Source of the DNA: Pycnopodia helianthoides
Lineage: Eukaryota; Echinodermata; Asteroidea; Forcipulatida; Asteriidae
Length of the DNA stretch: 64,000 nt
Assembly: GCA_032158295.1 (NCBI GenBank)
Contig: CM063253.1
Location: 8,711,001-8,775,000 of the forward strand
Reading direction: 5' to 3'
Below the pieces are notes generated by a model. The model did not search any database and was not told the origin of the DNA. It worked only from the letters and a program-made list of their open reading frames with translations. Each line of letters opens with the position of its first letter. Positions within the stretch are counted from its first letter, which is position 1. A program made the position numbers and the translations under genes. Below are positions 23,901-35,900 of the stretch, piece after piece.

Positions 23901-26900
23901 CAAGTTGCATCAACTTTGACAAAGAAAATTTGGCTCAGCCAAGTATAACTGAATGTCTGTTAAGTTAAAGAAAATCAATGTTCCAAATAATTAGTTTAAC
24001 ACTGATGCTTTTGCTAACTCCGTCATGGTGTAAATTTGTATATTTTAAATATTGTTTGTAACCCTTCCCCTGGGTAACGGGGTATGTTCCTTTTGGAATA
24101 AAACAAGAAATAGAATCAATTAATGTTTTCAAATCTATAAGAGGACTCACTTTGTCATGACCCAGTCATTTGTGAACCTGAGGTAGCTACTGCCTTGAAA
24201 TGAGGGTACTGTCACCTCTCCTTCTATCTCTGAAATTAGAATCAAACAAATATTTTTAATCAACAACAATAAATAATAACAATTTGAATAACATCCAACA
24301 AAAGGTGAAACAATCTTAATTTCATTCTAATTTGAATTTGCATATATTATTTGCATAATACTATCTTCAAACAAGCCCAAATCCTTGATTCTGATTGGTT
24401 GATCCATAGCAATAAGAGGTGTGATATAAACTTTTATTGCACGGCCCATATCATTTTAACTCCACGTATTGCACTATTTTAAGCTATACGCAAAACGCAC
24501 AGGTGTCTCAACACCACGTATTGCGTTAAGCTGCACATCAAGTTTGCTTGAAGATAAATTTGTTATCACGCATGAGTGATAACTAATACTGAATGTGTTT
24601 ACCCATACACTGATGTGTGTTAAGCACTGTATACTAATTTTTTTTAACGTTTGTTTGTTTGTTTTTCATTTGTTTGATTAATTTCCACTCAAGTAAACAA
24701 CAAGTTATAAATCAACGGCTTTGAGGAAAATATTACATATTGAGCGGAGGGCCATCTAGAAACCCATAGGGCTTGTATCGATGACCCTATGTTAAGTGCC
24801 AATGGGAAAGTAGGTGTATTCATGGAAGACTAGAAGTAAATTGAGTTTTTAATAATTTATTTATTTTGTTGGCTGCTTTTCGATATTATTTATCCCCGAT
24901 TTAACATATACTAAAAACGTTGCAGTCCCGCTGCTAAAATCCTGCTTCAAAGAGCCTCTGGCTACCAGGCAAGATCCGTGGTTTAGTGGTGAGACATCTG
25001 CTCTGGAATGGCAAACTTTGTGGGTTCGAATCCCACCCGAGTTGTGGGTTCGAATCCCTGTGGATTTTTCACAGGAGTCTGAATAGAACTGAGAACACAG
25101 TGCTTAACACCCATCAGTGTATGGATAAAACACAAATAATACACGGTGAAACTATGAATTAACAGATACAACAAATCCAAGTAAGTAAAAAAGAAAGCAG
25201 CCATCTAACCTCCTAATAAAAATGAAGGTGTAACTTTCCCCTTCTCAATAAACCCCTGTACTGATTGTTTACCGCTTTGCTTAAGTGCTGTAACTAAATC
25301 CTGCATTTCCAACAGTTGCGCAGAGACAAAATGGTTTCCCATTCTTTTTCAAAGTGGTAAACAAACTGTGACGTCATCAGTACTAAGGGCTATTGCTTAT
25401 TTTGAATCTTCACCATTGGTTGGTTTCTTGATGTTATTCTCAGATATTAGCTGCTTGGAACATTTATCTTTCAATTTAAAAAAAAAAAAAAAACGTCCCA
25501 AACTTCCAAAGCATTTTTCACTGGGAACATTCACCAGAATCCATCCGCAGTTAGTAACAAAACATAACGCTCTAAATCGTCTATTGAATCCATCCAAAGA
25601 CTGAAATTCATTTGGGTCGTTTCCATGATTAATCGCTCTACATTGACTTCGAGTAGAAGTCCGATTGCATAAATTACTTTCTTGAATAGATATGATGAAT
25701 ATCAAAAACAAGAACGATACATTTCAACATATCATCGTGTCAGTGGAACTACACTGCATCTCGATTTTGTAATAACGTATCTCACACGAGAGAGGATCCA
25801 TGCAGAAATGTTGTATCTTGGCACCTGATAGGTTATCTGTGTTCATCCAGGAAACCTTGGCACTTCAAACTCGCATATAACAAAAGCGCTATTTTAGGAA
25901 ATACAACATTGTTGCACTGATGTGCAATATCAAATTACAACAATTAAAGGAACATTACAGAATGGTTTTTGCTAACAAAACAGTTGCTGGCAGTGTAAGC
26001 ACTTCATGTAATCCACCATATACATAAACTGACAAACCTGTAGAAGTTTGAGATCGATCGGCCATCTGGGTCACGAGAAAATAGTGAAAAACCGATTACA
26101 CATTTGCATGAAATCATATAGATTCAACAAATGAATAAAACGCTCACTGAGTGATAAACTCCAATCGGAAAATTAGTTTATTCATTTCTCATCAAATATG
26201 GCGTTTCAGACAGAAATATTTCAAGGTATGTTTTCTACTATCATCATCATTAGACCGTGTAAGTTTTGTGTAAATCTGTGATCAAAAAGTATATTTTACA
26301 AGTTTTTGTCTTACTAATTCTGTAATGTTCCTTGAAATTTAAAAATTTTGGAACTTCTGTACTCAAAATAATTGTGGACTAAATGTTGCCAATGTAACTT
26401 GAGTTACCGTGTTAGTGCAGACCCCCATAATCCCCCATATAAGTCATTGTAATGTAAGCAACTGCATTATTCAAGACTTCAGAATTCCTGTAGCCACCGA
26501 ACACTAGTAACCATGGACTCTCTCCCCCATCCTGTTGGATTCTCGGAACTCTCGGAAGAATTTCATTTACTTGGGGGTTGACGTCATACCTTCCTCGCAA
26601 TTGATTCCCTGGAACCACAGGGGGCACTGGCAAGAATACGTTGAATGCTGCGCGGCGCATTCTCCCCTGTTCTGGCACGGGTAACCCACGCAGGGATGAT
26701 CGGCGTTCATCACGTTGGCTCCTCGCAATGCTTCATCGATCAGATCTAGGGGTCTGTCGTTAATGATCACCTAGGTCCAGAAGAAAAAAAATCCTGACTT
26801 ATTAAAGGAACATTACAGATTTGTTTTTTTGCTAACAAAACAGTTGCTGGCAGTGTAAGCACTTTATGTAATCCACCATATACACAAACTGACAAACCTG

Positions 26901-29900
26901 TTGAAGTTTGGCATCAATCGGCCATCTGGGTCACAAGAAAATAGTGAAAACCCGATTACACATTTGCATGAAATCATATAGATTCAAAAAATGAATAAAA
27001 AAAGTTCCAATCGAAAAATTAGTTTATTCATTTTGCATCAAATCTGGCATTTCAGACAGAAATATTTCAAGGGATGTTTTCTACTATCATCATCATTAGA
27101 CCGTGTAAGTTTTATGTAAATCTGTGATCAAAAGGAAATATTTTACAAGTTTTTCTTCTTACCAATTCTGTAATGTTCCTTAATCGCTGTCTATGTAACA
27201 TTTATTTTGACCTCGCATTTAATATAATTTAAATAACACATGCTTCTTTCTACTGATGTAATTCTAGTTGCATCGGGGGAACAGATCAAACATTTTCAGG
27301 TTTTACCCACACCCTCCCAAATGTATAAAAAAAGCACTTTATTTTATAAAAGCTTCAATGGAACTCTTGCTCCCTGGGTCCACTTGCCCACAGGCAAGCT
27401 AAATCCACTATCCTCCACTCTATGGTCACTCAACACCAACATGTTTTGACTCTTTAGCTAAGACTGGCACGCCCGGCCAAGTGTAACGCAATGAGCCATT
27501 TTGAGACATGGTGGACACAATAGACCTTGTGCATTGACGTCATCACGCCGCCATCTTAGAGGTAAAAAGATGGCGAAACAATGGGAAAACGCACATCTAA
27601 GTACACGAGGCGCACAGAATCAGCCAATGAGTAACCTTCTTTTAACCTCTAGCTGAGGGTGCCATTCTCAAATGACATCATACGCATAAGGTCTATACTA
27701 TGACACTATTAGGTTTGTGTAAATAATGTATGTATACACCCATGCCAAACAGTGCAATCCTATAGTGTCAATCATATCTCATTAAGGCGAATTGTCAATA
27801 CAGTCATCCTCTAAAATCAGACAACTTCCTAAAGAAGATTGTGGAGGATTTGAGAGGGTTGGGGTTAAGCTCTGCCTTTTAATGTGTTGACCAATCACAA
27901 CTGTCAAGACAACAAAAGTCAAGACCATAAAAATCACATTAAAAAATGTGCACAGTCCGCCACCATTAGGATTTCTGCACTGGCCTTTTGTGAGTGATGC
28001 AGTGCAAAGCAAGACATACATGTTGTACCCGCTACCCACAAGGTCATTGTTGATAGATAATTGCCACATTGGTGGGCGGTGGGCGAGGCTTAATGGACAG
28101 ACTTAGTGATTTCAGGATCTACAGCAGCACACCTTCTGAATATCTCCAACAAATGACGTTCCAATGTCTGCCTTGTGCGAAATGTGCGCCTGGTCTTCCA
28201 CGCCACCGATGAAGAGGTCACCGGCAAAGGTCAACTGGGTGAAAGCGCCCTCCGCCATCCCCTCGATGACGGGCCGTTTGTCAACTTGCAGGGTACCATC
28301 GCGAGCCGTACGCGAGGCTACAGCGATGTGCCATTCGTTTAAGGTTACCGGCTCGGCGGTTCTGTATTAAATGGAGAGGACGAAAGATCATCAAAGAATT
28401 TCCCCTATTCTCATCATGTACACTTTTACTCTCAGCTGGTAATGCACATCTGCTTAGCAGGATATTTCTTGTGCTAAGCACCTATTTTCTAAATTCCTGC
28501 TTAATTGGGCCAAAATGGATTAGCAATAGTAACCATCAACTCTAACAAAGTATCCACAGGCTTACTCTCTTAGGTTTTAAATAAACTTGTGATTAACGAA
28601 GTTGAACTCTTCAATAATGTTTGCAAGCAGACAAGATAAATTCAGAGGTTCGCTACTGATTCATCCATGGACTGAAAGGGAAATTTATCGTCAAATTTAT
28701 AACGTAGTTGACCCTACCAGAGGTCTCAGCTTGTACTACATTGTTTTCATGTGCCCGAAGACAAAACAAGATAAATGCAGGGTGAACAAATATTCCCATG
28801 TAGAAAACAAAATGTTTTGGATATTAAATTATGCCTCAGTCACAGTCATTTTGAAGCCAAGTGCTTCTAGCATTTGTAGGCTTCAAAATGGTTGACAATG
28901 GTTGACATAGCAGCTGTTTAGACAGCCCGATTGGAAAAAAGGCATCTATCAAAAGACTATTTAGGGTATTCGATCAACAAACCTTAGCACAGCTGGCCCC
29001 GATCCACAATCAAATCTGAATTCGACGTGGCCATCAGACATGCCCAACGAGACAAAATCTCCCGAACGTTCCAATTTCTGTCCGCTGTAGAGGAGCACAC
29101 CTGTTAGCTCGTGGGGTCGGAAGACAACTTCAATCTCCAGAAAGGACAGGTGGCTCTTGCCGAGACTTTGATGGACGAGGTGAGAGGAGCCATTGAAAGA
29201 TGGGATGTGGAGAAGTACATCTGTGGATCCACAGACAAACAAAAACAGTGATGAAGTGGGGATGTTGTGGGAAAACTAGTGGAAAAGTCACAACAGTGGA
29301 AAATAAATACAGCGTATATAGAAAATTATATTACTGATCGTATTTATGTAATGTAAATGTGAATGGTGATGATAAACATTTAAGACAGACAAGAAAAACA
29401 GTTTGAGGATAATTTGCAAAAAAAAAATTTGCTAACCAACAACATATATACAGCCGTTTGTTTGGAAAATTAACAAGTTTTGGATTTTGTGCAGTTTTAA
29501 AGAAAATGTGTTAAAACATCAACTGATACTAAAGGATGTATACAATACACAGTATCAGTGGATCAACAACAGATGTTGCTGATATGAGTAGTGGATCAGG
29601 TAAATACAAATTTGAAATTTCCAAGATTTCCCAAATTGCAAATGAAAATGAAATCTGTGGATCAACAACAGTTTTCCACTGAAGAGTGGATGCTCTTGCA
29701 TCTCAATGAATTAAGTCTCAATGGATAATATTAATTTTTTTGACATTTTTGAAGTTGTTAAACTGAGAATCTATATTCGTAAAAATTTAAATAGTTTGTC
29801 AATTTTGACTCTTCATAGACATTAAGTAATACATGTCAAATATACAATTTAATTTTTTTCAATTGGGCAAAAAACTTAGTAGCTGCCTGCCGATCATAGC

Positions 29901-32900
29901 AGAGCCATTCTTTGAAGACTTGATAAGAAGACATAAAAGAGTCTTTTCTGATTTCCACCATGTCAACACGATCTCAAATACACACATCAAAACAAAAATC
30001 TCCAGCAAATATTTCCGGAAGACTTCACATTTTATAAGAAAGAAAAAGAGAAGGGAAAAAAAACTTGGCACGCTTCACACATTCCTTCCCCCCCAGAGTG
30101 TAACGCACTCTAAATACTTGTCAGTTTGGGGCCGAGACACAACTCGTCCAGCACACAAATTCAATTTGGCTGTATCCGAATGGCTAACTAAGCGCTCAGT
30201 GCAAGCCGGCGTGTCAGCAGCGCCGTGGGATCGAATTATTACCCTTCTCGCATGTAGGTCCGGCGGTCCCTAATGGGCAGAGACACAGGTAGCGGCTAGC
30301 CGACTGGGCGACACATGACCCACCGTTACTACACATCCCCTCGTCACAAAGACCACTGCTGCATTCACCTAAAGGCAAGAAAGAAGAAAGAGAAGAAAAA
30401 AAAGAACACAAGAAAAACACTTATTAACACAACGCAATGTGACCACTTATGTTTGAAAATGACGATTTGGTTTTGCTGTGTGCACAGCCACAATCATGGG
30501 TACACATTTTGTTCATGTCCATGTTATGAACAACAGTTTGAAAAACAGTTATTTTAATGTTGTCTGTAAATTAGTTATCCAGCGCTGTGTGAATGAAGAG
30601 TAGAAAGTACTTGAGTTTGTCGAATACAAGATCTGCAAAGAGTTACTAAAATAAACATGTGTTGTTCATTTGGTGTCTTTGTAACAAAAAGTGTACCCAT
30701 GATTGTGGCTGTGCATCTATGCATTGATGTGCGGGGCTGTGCACTTGGTGCTCTCTGGGACCTGCAGCAAAATAAAAAAAATCCACAGGCACCTAGGATG
30801 GGATTCAAACCAATGACCTTCCGTATTCTAGACTACACGTTTTCTTATCGCTTGACCACCGAGCTCGTCAAGTGAAGAGAGGCCTGTTTGAATCCTGTAA
30901 TTGGTACTGCATACCAGACATGCCAGATAATAGTAATAATAAAGTGCACATTTATAATGCGTCATGTCTGTCGTAAATGACACTCCTGACATTGAATTAT
31001 CAAACTTGGTGGAGCTTGTTAAGAAGCATAACACCTTGAAAGGTATACAAAGTGAGGTGGTGCATATTGCTGCCAGACCTTGCCAGAAACACCGGAGCAA
31101 ACCCCTTCTATATTTGATAAGTGTACTGGGTTCTTCAACATGTTATTACACAACACACGGGACCTAGAGCTTAACGTCCCATCTGAAGGATGAAGCAATA
31201 ATTGTTATGTGTCTCGCTTAAGGACACAAGTGTAAAGGCCGGGACTCGAACCCACACTCCGCTGATATATGGGTGTTATAACCCACAGAGCACTTACAGT
31301 CCCCTTGCAAATAAAGTAACGAAATATTTCTGATTTGTCATAGATATATTGACGTATGTTAAAAGACTAAAACAATATTGTTCCTTAGACCGGATAAACA
31401 ATGGTGGGCTCTTGTTAGTAAAAATTGATTAAGGTTGTTAAAAATGTTGAATTGGGCATTCTCCGCCCGCATGTCATGCATTGCAGACAGGATTGGAATC
31501 ACTTTGAGTGACTTTGCATGTTCCGGAGCATTTCCCGGCAGGCGGAATGCTGCACTGGTCAGATGGGAAATTTCACATTTTGTATCATAGTTTTCAACAT
31601 AAATTCAAGAGTTATGAAAATTAAAGTTGTACAAGTTTTGAGATGTGCTGCTCCCTTTCTTCATATCCAATGTTGAAACAAACCATACAGTGCAATCTCC
31701 ATATAAAATGTAAAATGTATGGGTTTTTTTTCCATTGAGTGTGTACATGTACAAAGGCTCCAAGCTCTGTGTGACTCTTTGTAAACATGTGGTGTCACAT
31801 TGGTCTATGGGAACTAAGAACTAAAGCAGCCTATTGCAGAAAAGCTCACATAATCAAAATTTCAAAGAAGGAGGGGCGGGGGGGTCTGTTTTTTGAAGTC
31901 AAAATTCCTCAGTATTTGCAGAAGAAGAAAAAATACATGATACTGATAATAAAATAATGTATGAGTTTTGAGGCATTGCATGGTGAAGTATCAAATCGGT
32001 ATGAATATTCAGTTTGCGGTAACGCCATGTGTATATATCTACTTTGCTGTGTAGAATTTGTTCTTGAACTTGTCTTGATATTTTATTCTACTGCCGCGGA
32101 GTAGGTTTTCGGAATTCGGGAGACTACTTAGTTCTGACAAGAACTCGTCGCATTTTTCTCATAGTGACGAATCAGCGATTTTTTGCAAATTGATGTTTTT
32201 GCAGTTTTATGGTTAGTTTGTCTTCTGAATTCATTTCTGAAGGTTTTGAACCAAAACAATGTCTCATTTTAAAGATATAAGACACATTGTTGGCGAATAT
32301 GTTTGAAGTCTAATAAATGTTTCTTTACATACTGACGAATAAGTGATTCGCCGCTCCGTAAACACATAAATATACCCTTTTGTTTTTTTAACAAAGATTT
32401 GCCGACTCCACTAGCTTGTCAACGAAACTAAAACATAATTTTAGATAAAAGGAACAAATCTTGAGGTAAGCATAGTTCCGACAGGCTGATTATTTCAAAC
32501 TGACGTAATAGTTTGTATTATTCAGTCCGTTCAATCTTTAAAGGAACATTACAGAATTGGAAATTGTAAAATATACTTTTGATCACAGATTTACATAAAA
32601 CTTACACGGTCTAATGATGATGATAGTAGAAAACATCCCTTGAAATATTTCTGTCTGAAATGCCATATTTGATGAGAAATGAATAAACTAATTTTCCGAT
32701 TGGAGTTTATCGCTCAGTGAGCGTTTTATTCGTTTGTTGAACCTATATGGTTTCATGCAAATGTGTAATCGGTTTTTCACTATTTTCTCGTGACCCAGAT
32801 GTCCGATCGATGTCAAACTTCTACAGGTTTGTCAGTTTGACTTTTAGTGAAACCTCTAGTCTGGGTGGAAGATATTCAACAGTAATATGATCTTATAAAT

Positions 32901-35900
32901 CAGTGGTTTTACCAATAAATGTTTTGGAGCATATAATTAAGTTCCTATTTTGTAAATCAGAATTTACAAAATTATTGGCTTAAACAAGGTTTTGATTGTT
33001 AAATGAAATCCTTCAAAACTAGTGCCAATAAAATCAAATGATTATTCCAAAAGTGTAAACATTGTTGATAACAAACATTTTTAAGTTTGTGTATTGCTTA
33101 TACAACAAGTCAGTTCAATTACAAAATAAACATACTTGTTAGTTCAATTAGTGTCTTGAGGGGTACAACTTGGAATAATTACCTATTCCGTCCCTCCCCT
33201 TTTGAGCAATATCTGGAGGTTAACCAGGCCGAAAGGAAATGGGAAAATTTCATGTGTACTCCTCCCCCTATATATAGTTGAAGTTTTTGTTTGTTTGTTC
33301 CCTCCCCTCCAATCCACATGCCAACAACACCAATCCGACCCATCCCACCCCAAAAACCCACTCTCTCCTCCCCATCCAAAAATGAAGGAATTCTGGATCA
33401 GTGCTTCACTCAGGATTTTACCGTGAAATACCATGTTTAACACAAATGAAAATTTAAGGCGTGTTAAATTACCTGCATTAATGGTGATATCACTGATGAA
33501 GAAGCCACAGAGCGTAGATTTGTTTTTTTTACAGACTGACGAATTGGGCACAAAAAGTGACGAATAAGCCCCAGAGCGTAGATATGTTTTTTACAGACTG
33601 ACGAATTGGGCACAAAAAGTGACGAATAAGCCCCAGAGCGTAGATATGTTTTTTTACAGACTGACGAATTGGGCACAAAAAGTGACGAATAAGCCCCAGA
33701 GCGTAGATTTGTTTTTTGACAGACTGACAAATTGGACACAAAAAGTGACGAACAAGCGCGTAAAAGACAACAATGTTTTTTACATACTGACGAATAGGTT
33801 TATGAGGTTATTATTATCTATTCAGATCGTTTTATTATGAATAACACAAACAAATGTGAAGAAGAACTGCTTAAAAACAAACCCTCCATGTGGCAAGTGA
33901 TAATGTAGGATAATAAGGTATGAAAGCAACGAATGAAAACATGTCCAACTTCAAAGTGAATTTACTCAAAATGCGCTTTTTCCTGATTCGTCACTATGAG
34001 GAAAATGCGACGAACTGTCCTGCTTTTTTAGTACTACCTGGAGGGTAGGAAATCGGCTGGGACTACCACTAGATCGAAACTAAGCGAAAGTAGTGGTCAC
34101 AAATATTCAGCAGTCTGTTCAGTATGAGAGATTTTTTGTTCCAGTCCCACTTAATGAAAAAAACCTTCCAAGTCATCAGTGTAATTTGCACAGATTCGGA
34201 CAAATTCTCAAACACAGATTTCCGACGGCAAATGGAAAAAGTATGAGCATTCAAACGGAATTGACATCCAAGACAAAGGAACTTGTGATCTGCTCGAGGA
34301 ACACGCAGACTATTGTAAAATGTTTGTTTCGCACAAAATGTCCCATTTCTACCCGGGCAGTAAAAAATATTCATTCAAAGGTTTAACCTAAATGTTCAAT
34401 TCAGCAACAACAAAAAGTGAACCATTTTTATTTTTACTTTTAAAAGCCCTCACTTAAGCACCTGAAGGTTTTCCATGTCTTTGAATCCCAGATGTATTGA
34501 CTGTCCCCGCTCACTAAAGAATATATGGGCTTTTAGTTTTTTACCTTCTCATGCAATAACGGCTGACAAAAGGATTCTCTTAAAATTTCGCAGCAGCGAC
34601 ACTTTTGAACAGAACCTAAAAACTGAGAGCATATGCTTGATGGGTCTTGACGATATTTCCTCATAAATTTTAAATTTGAATTTTTTTTTATATGGTTACA
34701 ACTTTTTGTTGTTTTCACCGGAAAATGCACAGGTGACAAACTAAAATGCAATAAGAAACATTTATTTTGTTTTTAAATAAATTTTTCAAAATTTAAAACT
34801 GGATCCCAAGATGCCTTTTCTTTAAGGTTGGGTCATAGATTGGTAATACATTAAAAAAATTAATGACCATAACAACTATACTTGGTGAAAAGCAATAGAG
34901 ATGTTGATAGTATAAACTATTTTGAGAAAGGGTTCCCTTCAATAATTTTCAACCCAAAACATTCAAATCTGAGAAACGATTCATGCAAGAATTGTTTCTC
35001 AGATTTCTGACGGTTGGTGTTCGTTCACGAAAGCTTCGGCCAGAGATGGATGGATAGGATGTTCTTGCTGAAATACCAAGACAGTTTTTTGCTGTTTTCT
35101 CAGCAAGTACACACTGTATTCAGCTGAAACTTTCACAGGTGACTTTTATTGTATCTTTCTTTATATATTTTGCCTATAACTTACATTGACAAAATACAAT
35201 ATATGACCCTACCGTTAAAGAGAGGAAAAAACAAGAGCTGACCTGAGAGAGGTTTTTCTTGGGGGGGAATGAGTCTCAGTGTGAGCAAAACTAATAGTGA
35301 AACTGACATGGAAATTTGGCAGCAAATTTCATCGGTAACCAAGGGTGTTCCATTCTCATTAAACGGTTAACAAACTTATTAACCTTGGGTGCCCCACAAT
35401 GATCCCAAACATTTGTATTAACCCCTGGCACTCGGAAATAATTTGAAAGCCACTTTTTTTTCAGTAGGCTTTCTTTTTTCACTGTTTCCTTGTGATGTAC
35501 ACGTGTTAAGGACCAAGTGCTCCTGTTCAAAGTATTTCAAAAGAAACCTACTACATGCACTCAGACAGCAAGGTGCGGTGCTTATATAGAATACAATTGG
35601 TGTAAAGATGTGAATAGCAATTTACAGACTCGATTCTTTAATTCTTGAAAGGGCATGGCCTCAGAGTGATTCTTGGCTCTTGTCAGGGCAAGACACTTTT
35701 TCCATAACAAAGGGCAGCTGTGTGAGGAAAATGTAAATGTCTGAAGGAACATTTCGAGTGGCACTGAGGCAATGACCAGTGGGGGCATGAAGGCAATTGC
35801 CGCTGTTGCCGCTGTGCAGTCTCAGGCTTGTCAGGCTTGAAATGACATACATTGTACATTGCATACAGAATGTGTGCACCATTTTTCTTTCATTACAAAG

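Larger units (their letters stand above)
24230..26589 (-). other. Intron between EGF2 and LG3 exons
   Basis: The intron contains inverse SINE tails (24599-24636 and 25098-25136), a SINE body with a doubled B box, an A run near 25479-25493 and a complete A5 MITE at 25944-26335. No additional exon was seen. Confidence 0.6.
32136..34020. mobile_element. Inverted-repeat element nested in repeat D
   Basis: The left end contains CTCGTCGCATTTTTCTCATA then GTGACGAATCAG (to 32176). The right end (33983-34020) is the inverse: CTGATTCGTCACTATGAGGA then AAATGCGACGAACTGTCC. The interior carries a truncated A5 MITE and a tandem array. No transposase frame was recognised. Confidence 0.75.
31960..34090. mobile_element. 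Host repeat D interrupted by a 1.88 kb insert
   Basis: 31960-32135 (TTGAGGCATTGCATGGTGAA, GTTTGCGGTAACGCCATGTG, CTACTGCCGCGGAGTAGG) resumes at about 34021-34080 (GGAGGGTAGGAAATCGGCTG). The uninterrupted copy at 55735-55990 has the two parts adjacent, which shows where the insert sits. Confidence 0.75.

Noticed and set aside
24965..25055. A functional tRNA gene, also considered at 6491 and 48817
   Set aside because: A and B boxes are present but acceptor and anticodon stems do not pair and copies share non-tRNA flanks. They are SINEs.
27782..28069. A 95-codon minus-strand frame with a hydrophobic segment next to the LG2 exon
   Set aside because: It lies in the intron after a proper donor; the hydrophobic stretch is simple AT-rich sequence.
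29833..30273. A 146-codon plus-strand open frame overlapping the EGF1 exon on the other strand
   Set aside because: Its last part is the antisense of a real EGF exon; the rest is lysine-rich low-complexity sequence.
31482..31575. A GC-richer minus-strand stretch reading [15 protein letters not shown]...NPVC, resembling a Kazal or EGF fragment
   Set aside because: The frame hits TGA just after the fourth cysteine. With the phase required between the LG1 and EGF exons it is closed even sooner. At most a decayed exon; probably chance.
33464..33741. Minus-strand frames with a repeating peptide (RQSVKK...ALGLIRHF)
   Set aside because: They are a by-product of a 63-bp tandem repeat whose period is a multiple of three. 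There is no start context, no splice sites and no flanking coding sequence.
33503..33770. CRISPR-like regular repeats, also considered at 54561-55235
   Set aside because: The whole unit is repeated with no unique spacers, and the genome is animal.
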